A DNA stretch of 36,892 nucleotides from DATFUL01 sp041499035 (GTDB lineage Bacteria; Patescibacteriota; Microgenomatia; UBA8517). The DNA lies in the NCBI GenBank assembly GCA_041499035.1, contig JBGQJK010000008.1, forward strand, positions 1 through 36,892, in the 5' to 3' direction. The notes beneath the pieces are model-generated. The model was given only the letters and a program-made list of their open reading frames with translations. It had not been told where the DNA came from and did not search any database. The translations under genes and the position numbers were made by a program. This document shows positions 10,572 through 21,200 of this stretch, piece after piece. Positions within the stretch are counted from its first letter, which is position 1; every line of letters starts with the position of its first letter.

Positions 10572-10643
10572 TGCCTATGTATTGCTTAATCAATGCATAG
10601 GCACATTTCAACACTATCATTTACGCATTTTTATAATAGTGTT
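10572..10643. promoter_or_regulatory. Two inverted repeats upstream of the transmembrane-HTH gene (operator candidates)
   Basis: The first is TGCCTATGTATTG at 10572-10584, matched by CAATGCATAGGCA at 10591-10603: 12 of 13 positions pair around a 6-base centre. The second is AACACTAT at 10610-10617, matched exactly by ATAGTGTT at 10636-10643. Both lie within 100 bases of the ATG at 10548, whose product has two HTH units, so autoregulation is a reasonable inference. They could instead be RNA hairpins in the leader. Confidence 0.5.
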
Positions 10644-10725
10644 GTCAATAGGCTTTCGCCATTTTGCTTGATTCACGACCTGGTCAAAATGTCCACTTAT
10701 TTTGTTCAAAGAACCAAGATCAAAA

Positions 10726-10843
10726 ACTGACAAGCTGTGCATAGATGAAAGTTTTTTAACAGGGAAAAATTGCTAATTTATTCTAAAAATTATGGGTCTA
10801 TGCATAACCTTCCAAACCCTGATAAGCTATGCATAGATCAAAG
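10726..10843. promoter_or_regulatory. Repeated CTATGCATAG-like motifs between the giant gene and tRNA-Ala
   Basis: A near-identical direct repeat occurs twice: AGCTGTGCATAGATGAAAG (from 10733) and AGCTATGCATAGATCAAAG (from 10824). A third TCTATGCATAA lies at 10798-10808. The core resembles the arms of the inverted repeat at 10572-10603 (CTATG.AT and ATGCATAG). A shared DNA-binding site is an inference; no function is shown. Confidence 0.4.
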
Positions 10844-10887
10844 GCTAGATCTGTATACATAAAGGGGTAAAACCGGAAGTACGAAGT

Positions 10888-10961
10888 TGGTGGACCGTGC
10901 CGGAATCGAACCGGCGTCTCCGCAATGCGAATGCGGTGTATTACCACTGTACTAACGGCCC
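10888..10961 (-). tRNA. tRNA-Ala (anticodon CGC), CCA encoded
   Basis: Read on the minus strand, the acceptor stem GGGCCGT pairs with ACGGTCC and includes a G3-U70 wobble, the alanine identity element. The D arm contains AGTGGTAAT. The anticodon stem CCGCA/TGCGG closes the loop TTCGCAT, giving anticodon CGC, which reads GCG. The T arm is GCCGG-TTCGATT-CCGGC. The discriminator is A and CCA is encoded. The 5' end lies 17 bases from the outermost iteron of the four-helix cassette at 10979. Confidence 0.95.
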
Positions 10962-10978
10962 TCGGATTGATTATACAA

Positions 10979-11434
10979 TAAACAAATCTACAAATAACCA
11001 AATAAGCAAATAAATTCATAAATGCTAAAATTATTTAATGAATAGATACACCAACACAGAGAAAGATATTCATATCAGAATTCACAAATTCGTAGTTACT
11101 TGTTTCGTAAATGTGATTAGAAGGATTCCAAAAACCATAGAGAACATTCCCATAATTCAACAAATAGCCAGTTCTCTAACTTCAATCGGTGCAAACGATC
11201 AAGAAGCTGATTCTGCAAACTCAAACAAGGATTTTATAATGAAATACACTATTGTCAAAAAGGAAACTAAGGAAACCAGATACTGGTTAACCCTTATTCA
11301 GGATACTTTAATTCTTGACAAAAAATTAGTGGACCCATACATAAAAGAGTCACAAGAGATCCTTCTAATTGTAAGTAAGATTATTTTAAACTCAAAGCAT
11401 TAGTCCCTAATTTGCAGATTTGCTTATTTGTTTA
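10979..11434. mobile_element. Candidate mini-element: four-helix gene enclosed by inverted 8-bp iterons
   Basis: On the left, four consecutive 8-mers fit TNNNCAAA (TAAACAAA, TCTACAAA, TAACCAAA, TAAGCAAA; 10979-11010). On the right, three consecutive 8-mers have the same consensus inverted (TTTGCAGA, TTTGCTTA, TTTGTTTA; 11411-11434). Read inward from either outer end, both arrays start with TAAACAAA. Only the four-helix gene 11038-11403 lies between them. I see no transposase and no target-site duplication. That it moves is an inference, and the repeats could be RNA-level. Confidence 0.5.
11038..11403 (+). CDS. Four-helix-bundle protein, S23/IVP-like (Avd-type fold)
   Basis: The protein has 121 residues and matches the S23 ribosomal/23S intervening-sequence family in its central signature: SLTSIGAN....A.S.NKDFI.K then KKETKETRYWLTLI. 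Members are small all-helical proteins encoded in rRNA intervening sequences or near diversity-generating retroelements, where the related Avd protein assists the reverse transcriptase. No reverse transcriptase or template/variable repeat is seen here. A TAAAAT lies 6 bases before the ATG, and there is no Shine-Dalgarno. The gene fills the space between two inverted iteron arrays. Its position next to the 5' end of a tRNA gene, on the opposite strand, suggests insertion in that gap. It is charged and soluble with no signal peptide. Its molecular role is not known. Confidence 0.8.
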   Translation: MNRYTNTEKDIHIRIHKFVVTCFVNVIRRIPKTIENIPIIQQIASSLTSIGANDQEADSANSNKDFIMKYTIVKKETKETRYWLTLIQDTLILDKKLVDPYIKESQEILLIVSKIILNSKH

Positions 11435-11446
11435 TTTAGGCTACGC

Positions 11447-12136
11447 CTACCACATTTTGTAGCTCACGGAGACTGCTTTAACTATTTTGAAGACACCATT
11501 TGTTGCGGCCACGGCATCGGTTGAAGTCGAGTTTTCTGCCTTTGTCGTAGAGGTTGAAGTTGTTGGTGAGCTTACTTGACTAATGGAAACTATCTTTCTT
11601 ATAAATCTCCAGTTGGAGTTTCCTATTACTCCCGCCTGAGCGCTGGCATCTTTCATGGCGGAATCGAAAGCTTGTTGATCTAGTTTGTCCTGGTTTTCAA
11701 CAGAAAGTACCGGTTGAGCAACCACCAAAGCTCCATTGGTATACAAATCGGAAACAAGATTGGCTACATCGGATACATGAGTAGTTTTTGCCGCCATGGA
11801 TACAGTCGCCTGGTAACCGGTTGCGCCTGTTGTGACTAGTGCCGCGGGGACTTCCGTTATCTGACTTTGAGCAATATCCCCTTCAAGAACTCCTTTACTT
11901 GTTAAATATTTGCGCATTTGATCAGCCTTTGCTTGTACCGAAGTTACGGCCCCGGCAATCGAAGGGTCGGAAGAAGATAACGTAAAACTGACGGTTGCGT
12001 TTGTGGCAGGGACGCTAACCTGGCCGCTTCCGGTAACGGTAACTATCATCGGGGAGGAAAGCCACATCCAGATAACAACACCAACTACTACTGAAGCACC
12101 AACTAGTAAATATTTACTGGGGTTATCCGGTTCCAT
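11447..12136 (-). CDS. SIMPL-domain (DUF541) membrane-anchored protein
   Basis: I chose ATG 12136 over the TTG two codons upstream, giving 229 residues. A single membrane segment lies near residues 8-27 (YLLVGASVVVGVVIWMWL). It is followed by the typical SIMPL opening: IVTVTGSGQVSVPATNATVSF, then repeated V..V..KAD.M..YL and I..SQITEVP motifs. The last part is a Ser/Thr-rich insert (SSPTTSTSTTKAENSTST) before a closing beta strand. SIMPL proteins are periplasmic or extracytoplasmic with poorly defined roles, often oligomeric. The gene diverges from the 4,007-residue ORF across a 98-base gap. A TTGACA box at 12168-12173 suits its own promoter. Length and domain are normal for the family. Confidence 0.85.
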   Translation of the reverse strand: MEPDNPSKYLLVGASVVVGVVIWMWLSSPMIVTVTGSGQVSVPATNATVSFTLSSSDPSIAGAVTSVQAKADQMRKYLTSKGVLEGDIAQSQITEVPAALVTTGATGYQATVSMAAKTTHVSDVANLVSDLYTNGALVVAQPVLSVENQDKLDQQAFDSAMKDASAQAGVIGNSNWRFIRKIVSISQVSSPTTSTSTTKAENSTSTDAVAATNGVFKIVKAVSVSYKMW

Positions 12137-12234
12137 ACACAATTAGTATTAATTTTTTGACGCTTTGTGTCAAGTGTCTCAAAGACTATTAGTATAGTAT
12201 TGCTATTTTCACGAGGGTTATTTACACTAAATTA
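12137..12234. promoter_or_regulatory. Divergent promoter region between SIMPL gene and giant multi-enzyme gene
   Basis: For the plus-strand gene, TTGCTA (12200-12205), 17 bases, then TACACT (12223-12228) ends six bases before ATG 12235, which would give a leaderless or nearly leaderless mRNA. For the minus-strand gene, TTGACA (12173-12168) is followed 17 bases on by AATACT (12150-12145), eight bases before ATG 12136. A GAGG at about 12214 is too far from ATG 12235 for a normal Shine-Dalgarno. The -10 boxes are only 3-4 out of 6 matches, so this is tentative. Confidence 0.45.
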
Positions 12235-15200
12235 ATGCCTAAACCCTTTGGGTCGACTGATGGTGGAAAAGTTGAAATATTAAATCTAATTGCTGTCGGA
12301 TTATTGGCCGTCTCTCTAAGTACTTTCACCTACTTCACTGTAAATCCTCAGATAAAGCAGGTAATTAATACTTTCGCAGTAAAGAAAAATCCAAATGATA
12401 TAGGAAACCCGGCGGCAAGAAAAGCGGCGGGAGGCGGAAACACTGCCCCGAATGCTGTCTACACGGGACCGACAACAAATACTCCGGCTGCACCAATCCC
12501 CTGTTCGACTGGTTGCACATCTACTCAAATACACCCACAAACGGGGACAACTCCTAATTCCGGAACACTTGGTTCTGTTTACACGAGCACAGGAGATATC
12601 GCTGGATTTTACAAACAAGGAACAGATGCCAAAGGTAATCCCATCTATTACCCGATCGCGGCAAGCGCCGGTGGACCCTCCGCAAGCCAACTAACCCAAT
12701 TGGTTCAAACTGTAGCTGCCCAGCCCCCAGCCGGCTCTGGACAATCAACTACTCCAACAACAACTTTAAACCCGAATAATTCATCTCTTTATGAAATGGC
12801 AACAGGAAATTTCACAAGTACTTCGGATAAGACCGTTGTTAGCGGCCTGTGTTCGGCGGCTTTGGGGGCAGCCAAGTGCGCAAGCAATGCTCAGCTGCAA
12901 AGCTATAGTCTCGGCGTACTTAAGACAACTGACACCGGCCTTTATCAGCAAGTTACCGCGGCTGCTGCGGCAAAGAATAACACGGCTTTCTACAGCGTTT
13001 TAACTTCGGGGAATACGACCGCAAATAGTAATCCTCCAACAACTGTCCAGCAAATTACCGCCCAGACAGCCTGCGTAAATGCCGGGAACGCTAAATGTTC
13101 TACGATCGGCGATCTGGTTACTTATAGCAACACAGCCCTCAAAGCGGCAGACGCAACGCTTTATGCACAAGCTCAAACTGCAATTGCTGCAAAAAACGCT
13201 GCCCCGCCGGCTCCGGCGCCAGCACCCGCGCCTGTACCGGTTGTTCCGAAAGTACCGCCCCCTGTACCAGTAATTCCCCCGACAGTAGTCGTGCCCACTA
13301 CTAATCAAAACCTGCCTCAGGCAAAAACAAATGCCCAGTGCGGAGTCGGGATGATTGCGGAAGGAACTGTTTGCAGGAACACTCAAACCGGGCAGGTTAT
13401 TGATTATTCAAATATTATTTATTACAACGCGGCAATAGGAAACATAAACTCATCACTAACCGCGAGCGATCAAAAATTTCTTCAGGATTCGTGCACCAAG
13501 GCGGGTTTTACCGGATGTTCAATATCAAACCCGGTTTTACTCGAACAATTCGCTCTGGACCAACTAAATCGGACCACCCAAAAGATTGGTACTCAAACTT
13601 TATTCAATCAAGCAGTTTCGGTCAACGCAGCCAAAGACGCGGCCACTAAAGCAGCTGCTGCCGCAGCTGCCGCGGCGACGGCAAAAGCTTCGGCGGATGC
13701 GGCGGCCGCCCAGGCTTTGCATAATAATTATGTTTATGTTGCAGGACTATTACCCACACAACTAAACGGCTTGCCATCACAATCTTCCCTTCTTAAACCG
13801 GCATACGATCAATGTACTGCAGCCCATGTAAGTTATAATTGCGACAACCTCAATAACCTTCAACAGTTTAGTCTTCAACAGCTCCAGGGAACTGCTGATT
13901 ATGCCACTGCACAAAATAATTTTGTAGCAAATCAGAGGTTGATAGCTCAACAGCAGCAAAACACAACTACCATCCCGACTACAATAATACCGGCGCCGGC
14001 TTTGACACCCGCACTGACCCCGGTTTCCACTACGGGACTTACAGGAAAAGCGCTTACAGATGCCGTAGCGGCAAACGCGGCATATCAGCTCCAGCAAGCA
14101 TATAAACAAGTAGCAGTAGGTTCTGCAGACAATGCGCAAATAGCTTTGGTATTAAGCAAATGTCAAGCTATAAGTCCGGGTATAGGTTGTGGCAATCAAA
14201 GTGGATACAACCCATACAATCTGGAACAATTTAGTCTCATACAGCTGCAAGGAACAACACTTTACCAGGATACCCAAACCGCGTTCCTTAACAATCAGGC
14301 TTATAAGACCGCTCAGCAAAATGCTTACGCGGCCCAACAAAAGGAGCAGGCTGCAGCTGCCGCAGAAGCGGCCCAGCAAAAAATCAATACGGCTCTTGCC
14401 AATAACCCCGCCGCGTATAATGCCCTTTCGCTGTTCAGGCAAAATAACGGCAATATAACACTTACCGGGGATCAGTTGAATGCAATAGCTAAATTCTGTG
14501 TGGATAGCGGCGCATCAGACTTTACCGGCACAGGTTGTATGAATGTCAAAGATTTTAGTATTGCATACTTAAATTTAAAGCCAATAGCGGCAGTCAACCC
14601 GGTAACGGGACAAACGGTGCAAATTCCCCAGCCGAATCTCTTTCCGCAAATCGCCCCGGTAAACGAAATTCCGGCAATTGCTGCCGTGATCCCCAAAAAT
14701 TTTACTTACCAGAATCCTGGAATAAATACTTATAGTGCCTGTAACGGAAATCAGGGGTGTAATACAACAGTTTCCTATCTCCAAGCAGGTATAAGCGCCG
14801 TCCCAGTTCTCGGTCCCAATTATATAAATACATACAAAAATCCCAACTCCACATTCCAACAAAAACTTGCCGCATCTGCCGCCCTGGGGGGCGGTTTAGC
14901 CGGAGCCGAGGGGCTTGTGGCAGCGGCGCCAGCGGTTATATATTATGGCGGAGCCACGTTACTTGCGCCAACAGGAGCTGCAGCAATGGCGGCCGCAGAG
15001 GCGTTATACCCAATTCTTACTTCTCCAGTTACACAGGTTGTAAGTTCTGGGCTCACAGCATATTTTGTCGGTACCACTGCTCTTGGAGTAGTAGGCGGTC
15101 CTGATTCTCAAGCCTATCAAAATGCTCAAACCTTGCTCATGCAAAATTATCTTGTATTCCCTGAAGGAGCGGTGCAGATGATAAATAATACTATTCAAAC

Positions 15201-18200
15201 AATTTCTGGTACTGCCGCATTTGGTAAATATGTTGGTGGCCAACTTATAAATAATATATTTGTAAACCCGGCAGAAATAGGATTTGCACCCGGTCTGCAA
15301 GCGCCTAACACAATAAATTTAGTTTGGGACGAAACTCTACAAGCCTATGTATTACCGGAAAATGTAACAGGTGCAGTTGGTCCGACGGCCGTAAGCCAAG
15401 AAATTCCAATCGCTTCAAATATTGCTACAAATGTTTCTGCTCCAAGAGTAATAACAAACAACATGCTTTTTGCTCCACAAATAGGTTTTCCAAATTCGGC
15501 ACTTTCACCACTCAGTTTGCTCGCAAGCGCTCAAACGGGAGCGCAGACCTTGTTTACAAATTTAACAACCGGGACAGGCCTGTTTTCTACAAATATAAAT
15601 GCAATTGCATCGCTTGAAATAGCCGCACCTTTAAACGGAAATAACCCAATTCAAAACATTTCTGTTTCTCAACAAAATTTGGCACAAGCCATTGCAGGAA
15701 ACCAAGGTGATCCGCTCGCTAATCTGAATAATCTTAACAATCTTCCGCGCGTAGGAACCACACAAATTACCGGAACCACAAACTTAGGCACCGGCGGAGT
15801 ACCTCAGACACCATCACAAAGCATCATTCAGGCTTCAGATCCCAACGGAGCATTAAATTTACAAACTCCAGCCCTACCCCCAGCAAACACCGGCAACAAT
15901 GTTCCCGGTGTTCCTGATGTAGTTGCTCAGGTCCTTCCACCCCCAGCTCAGGTCGATACCGTTCCCCAGACCCCCGTCTCTCAAAACACTCTAGCTCCCC
16001 CAACTCAGCCAACTGTTATCCAAAGAATTGGCGGCGCAGTTCAAGGTCTGGTTGACCAAATCGGCACACGGATTCAAGTCTTGCTTGCCGGAAACCCACA
16101 ACCCCCCACAAACCCTAACGAAGAAATTTCTCTAACACCCTCTTTTAACCGAAGTTCTAATGTACCCAACGCTACTCGAAGTGTTCAGGGATATAGTGCC
16201 AATAACTCTAATATCCACTCAATCGCGATAGACCCTAATAACAACGAGTTGGAGTATTACGTATTAGAAAATAATGTTTTACAACCAGGCGTCTCGGTTG
16301 CCCCCAACCAACAATTCATTGTAAATGGAGAAACATATTTTATTTCCATAGCCAACAACGGCCAGCCCCAGCTATTTAGAGTGCCACAAGCAAATACTAC
16401 TGCCTCAGTTACTCAAAATCCCTTAAGTCCCGCGCAACCAGTGCTAACACAACAAACCGCTGTTGATAATGCAATTGCCGAACTTGATATCCCCGAAGCT
16501 CCCCCAACAACAACTTCGACATCTCACATAGATAATATTGCAAACCAACTAAGTGCACTTGGTGTAACTACAGGAGATATCCAACCACTCAATATTAATG
16601 AATTAGCAGATTTATCCGCACTTCAAATTCGGATAATTCAAGATTTTCAAAATGAAGGGATAAGTATTTATATTATAAATCACCCCAATCTGGGTTTTAA
16701 CGGCAAGACATTCCCGGCAATAAAAGCGCTGATAGTCAATTCCGAAGTTATCAATAATAACGGAGCTTTGACAACTGCTGTTATAGCTCACGAACTCGGG
16801 CACATTTCCGCAAACGTACCTACCGATTTGTTTCCTCGAACTTCTGTAGCAACGGGTTCTACTGCAGAAGAAATTTACGCCAGCCAATATGGCGTTAATC
16901 TTTTGAAAAATAAATATAATGTGGGAGAAAACGATCCGGCGATTGGCTACCTAAAACAAAAGCTTGCCCTTGATCAAAAAAGAAATCAGGATGTAGCTTA
17001 TTACCTTACAGTCACTTTAGATAAACTGTTGGGAAGACCAACCATGTCGGCTCAGCCTCCAATATTCATTGAAACACCTCCCTCTCCGGCACAAACCGGA
17101 AATTGGTTTGAAAATAATATCGTAAACGGCAGGGTTGGCAATCTTCTTTTTGGCGCGACTGTCCGTAACACATGGGATACATTTTTACTACCCTCACAAA
17201 CTTACACCATGGATCAAGTTTTTGTCACAAATCAGCCAATTACCGAAAACGGCCTTACGGTGGTACGAAACGATATCGCTCCCCCGACGAACAACGATCC
17301 GTATTGGAGCAGATTTCAACAATTTGGTTATTCTTCTTATTCTCTGGATAAACCCCTGACAAACGCCGAAGTTATTGCCAAAATTCAAGACCCTAATACC
17401 CACATAGTCTTAATAGATACGGGCCTTGTTTCTTCATCCGACGAGCTGACGCACATTGGCAGTTCTTTTGTTCATGCTCTATTTAGAAATTCACCGGACC
17501 CGAATAATTTACTTGTTCTCTCGGTAAACGAGCCGGGTTTTGATAAATCTGCACTTATATCGGAAAGGGTAAATGACGTCACATTATCCCCTCAATCATC
17601 GCTTGAGTTTCTAAATAAATTTAACCGGCTTATGGGCGGGCTACCGAATGAACGGACAGTCGTGATTGGACATTCGTTGGGAGGAGAAACAGTTGTTAAC
17701 CTAAAAAATCTGGATAACGTGATATCAATAACTCCTTCACTTACCATTGGCGTCAATTTACCAATGATGATCCTGGTAAATTTAAATAAATTTGGAGGCT
17801 TTATTTCAAAAAATACTCCACTTAAGCCTGTTGTTGATGCAACGACTTATATCATTGCTAGGATCGCGCTTGGGGACTCAAGTGGTCTTGCACTACCCGG
17901 CCAGGTTTTAACCCACCTCACAGAATATCTTCATAATCCAAGACCAACGAGTATATCAACAACTCAACTTATTGCTCCCAATCCCGACTTACCTGCCGGG
18001 GAAAACCTTCCTAAGAATATTCATTTTGTACTCTCCAATAAAGACTTGCTTGTCGATGCTAATTCCACGGAAGCCTGGATCATCAGGTACTTAGAAAGCA
18101 GAAACATTCCTCTATCAACTCTTAACGATATTATTACCATTCAGACAGGGGCAGGTCATACTTCAGTTTTCACCGACCCATCGGTTGCGCAACCTGTTGT

Positions 18201-21200
18201 AAATCAGACACTTTCCCTTGTATACCCCGGATATTCCCCTTCGCCTGCTGTCCAAACCGCCAATGTACCCGCAGTGGGCGAGGTCGGGAGTCATATTACC
18301 CCGACCGGAGTTAGCAGTATGATCGCGGGGGCTGCAGCTGCGATTGAGAGGGCCCGCCCGGGACTTCTGGCACAGGTCCAGGATCTTTATGCGCGAAGCG
18401 GAATTGAAAACGTTTGGAACGGAATTAGAAGTATATTTCCCTCAGGAGCCGCAACTATCCCGGTCAGTTCAACAATCGACATCGGCGGTCTGAAGGGCTT
18501 TTTCCTGACCGACTACGAGGGAACCGGAGTTTTGGTTGACCCTCTGACTAATGCTACCTATCTTGTGCCGGAAAACTCGGGGGGTGCAAAGGAACTAATT
18601 CACCTAGGCCAAGTTGTAACCGTTCACGGAATACAAATAAGATATATCGGTCTCGGGCCTGACGGATTCCCGCAATTTACAAGTGCTATAGAGCCAGCCC
18701 CGGCACCTGCTGCCAGTAATATTATTGGACCGACAAAAATTCCTCAACCCGGCGCAGGTTTACTTCCCCAGCTAAAAACAGATCAGACCGAAATATTAAG
18801 AGGCTATCTTCTTCCCAATCCCAATCTTGCTGAGCAAAATCCAGAACAATATTTGGGACTCATTAATCTCGTAGCAAAACAAAATGGAATCGTAATAAAA
18901 CCATTAAGTCAGTTACCTGTAGAATTTACGATCAGGGTCCCGCAATCCGGAATTTTCGACGACACATTAACATATACTGTTTATGTTCCAAACCCCAATA
19001 GCTTAGACCCTCTTGATCTTGAAAACCTGGCCAGGAAAGTCGTCGACGGCCTAAATGCTGAATATAACCCCTCTATGCCGGTTGATGTTAGAGACTACCA
19101 AGCGGAGGTTGCAACAACAGATTTAACAAGAGCCGGGCTCGATCCTCAAAGTCTATTAACTCAGGAAACGCCAATAAGTTTAACTTCGGAACTGCTCCCT
19201 ACCCCTGCTATGCAGGCAGAAGTTGATGCAATTAAAAAAGCGATTGAGAATTCAAGCCGGGACCAAATTGCAAGAATTATTTTAAATCTCAAAACAGAAG
19301 CTACTCAAGATGTTATAACAGGCATCGACAATAAAGCCGGATTATTAAAAGACCTTAATGTTTATTTTAAGGATGCCCAAAAAAGTGGCACTCCTTTATC
19401 GATTGTGGTTCTCGATCTAGACAATTTCAAGGATGTCAACGATACATACGGGCATATTATAGGAGATGAAGTTCTGGCTGCATTGGCGAATTTTTTAAAA
19501 TCCGGGATCAGGGATTCAGACACTGTAGGCCGATGGGGCGGGGACGAATTTATATTAATTCTTCGCGGGGCAAATCAAAACGTTGCAAAGAACCTAATGG
19601 AGATACTTGTCAACAAATTTGATAACCAAATAAATCTAGCTCGTACTAACGATCCTATAAAGCTTGCAAAGATGAGTTATGGTATTGAGGAATGGAACAA
19701 GTCCGACACTGCAAATAATCTTATAGCTCGCGCTGATCAAAAGATGTATGCAGCAAAAAATGCCAAGGCTGCCGCACAGCCCGCAGGAGTTGTCCCTGCG
19801 GCGGCGGTCCAACCTGTAGCAAGACCCGCACAGCCGTTTAGCCTTGCCCAAGCAGCGCGGGGATTTGTAAACGGCGTTACCGGGGTTCTTGATACGCTCG
19901 GTTCTGTGGTTGCCAGTAGACCCAGGGCGCTTTCGCTTGTAACAAATGGCATAATTATAATTTCTACAATCTCACGCCTATTTAATCCCCTGCAGCCAAT
20001 CTTGCCTACACAAATTGCCTTTAACCCCCCCGCCATTATTCAAACCGTTCCCGCGCTTGGCCAGCCAAACATAACCGGAGCCATTCAACCTGCGCAACAA
20101 GGCCAACCCGCAACAACAAGCATCCACCTCGAAACTACATATCCTGAGTTGACAAACGTTGGAGTAAATCTTTCTGTACCCGAATCGCTGGCACCAACCC
20201 AAGATCAAAAAGCAATAGCATTTGTTACTAAAGTAGTAAATGACTATGCACAAAGCCATCCGTTAAAACCCGGGCAAAACATCACACAGGAAATGGGTGA
20301 TTCTTTAGCACAATATATCAAAGACCAAATCGCGCAAAGTTCGTACTCAAAAATCTTAAACAATAAACTCGTCTTTCCGGGCAAAGTAGTGACCTTTGAC
20401 GATATCTTAAAAGGCGTCAGTTCCAATTACGGAATTAGGCTCCAAACCATTAACCCTCCGATAGATGTTGTAGAGAATATGCAGTGTGTCATTGGAACCA
20501 CCTTGCTGCAGATGATCGCTCCGGAACTTGGAATGCCAAACATTCAAGGTTTACAAATCACAACAGCGAATGGCATCTACTTTAACTATGCAGATAAATT
20601 CTCTGAGGGTGGACAATACAACCAAAAAATCTTCGGAAATGTTCCTATGAAGCAGTACGTAGCCCAACATCCCAATCAAAAGTTTATGTTTTACATTGAT
20701 GGAGCTACAGTAGCTTTTCACTATACTACTCTTCATGATGTACTGCGCGGTTCGGTATTTGAGTACGGTGGTGGTAGCGGCCACATGGGTACTATAACGG
20801 GAGTTTATACCGACTCCCAAGGAAATTATTACTACACAATCGCCGAAACAAATGCACCTGCAGAAATCAATTTTCCGGCAGATAAACCAAATGGCGTACC
20901 AACTTATTACTCTGTCGACGAAGAGGCTTTTATGAAATTAATTGGAGTAAGTAATACTGTTTTCTTACTTCCAAAATCAAGAATGAATGAACTTCCCTCT
21001 CCCGAACCGATCCCTGCCGATTTACTTACGGCAATTAAAAACGGTGGAGCTTTCATTGCTCCGGCGGCAAACATAAATAACTCTCCTATCTTATTTGGAA
21101 CCAACTATAATCCTCTTCCCGAGACAAACAAGCTTATTAAGCAGGTCACTCCTACCGAAATAATTGTCCACTGGGATGGTCAAGGTGGTGACCCGGCCAA

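Noticed and set aside
10798..11019. Minus-strand 73-codon frame over the tRNA
   Set aside because: It overlaps the tRNA-Ala gene and the left iteron array, and its translation follows the tRNA sequence.
11038..11403. Diversity-generating retroelement based on an Avd-like protein
   Set aside because: No reverse transcriptase and no template/variable repeat pair is visible in the window.
13000..13386. Minus-strand frames inside the 4,007-residue gene (also 13777, 19737, 23211)
   Set aside because: They are shadows without domain signatures, lying opposite strongly conserved domains on the plus strand.
14740..15110. Pre-toxin (polymorphic toxin) region in the giant protein
   Set aside because: The AVPVLGPNYINTYK stretch and following hydrophobic part only loosely resemble pre-toxin domains. 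There is no C-terminal toxin swap or immunity gene, so I did not annotate it.
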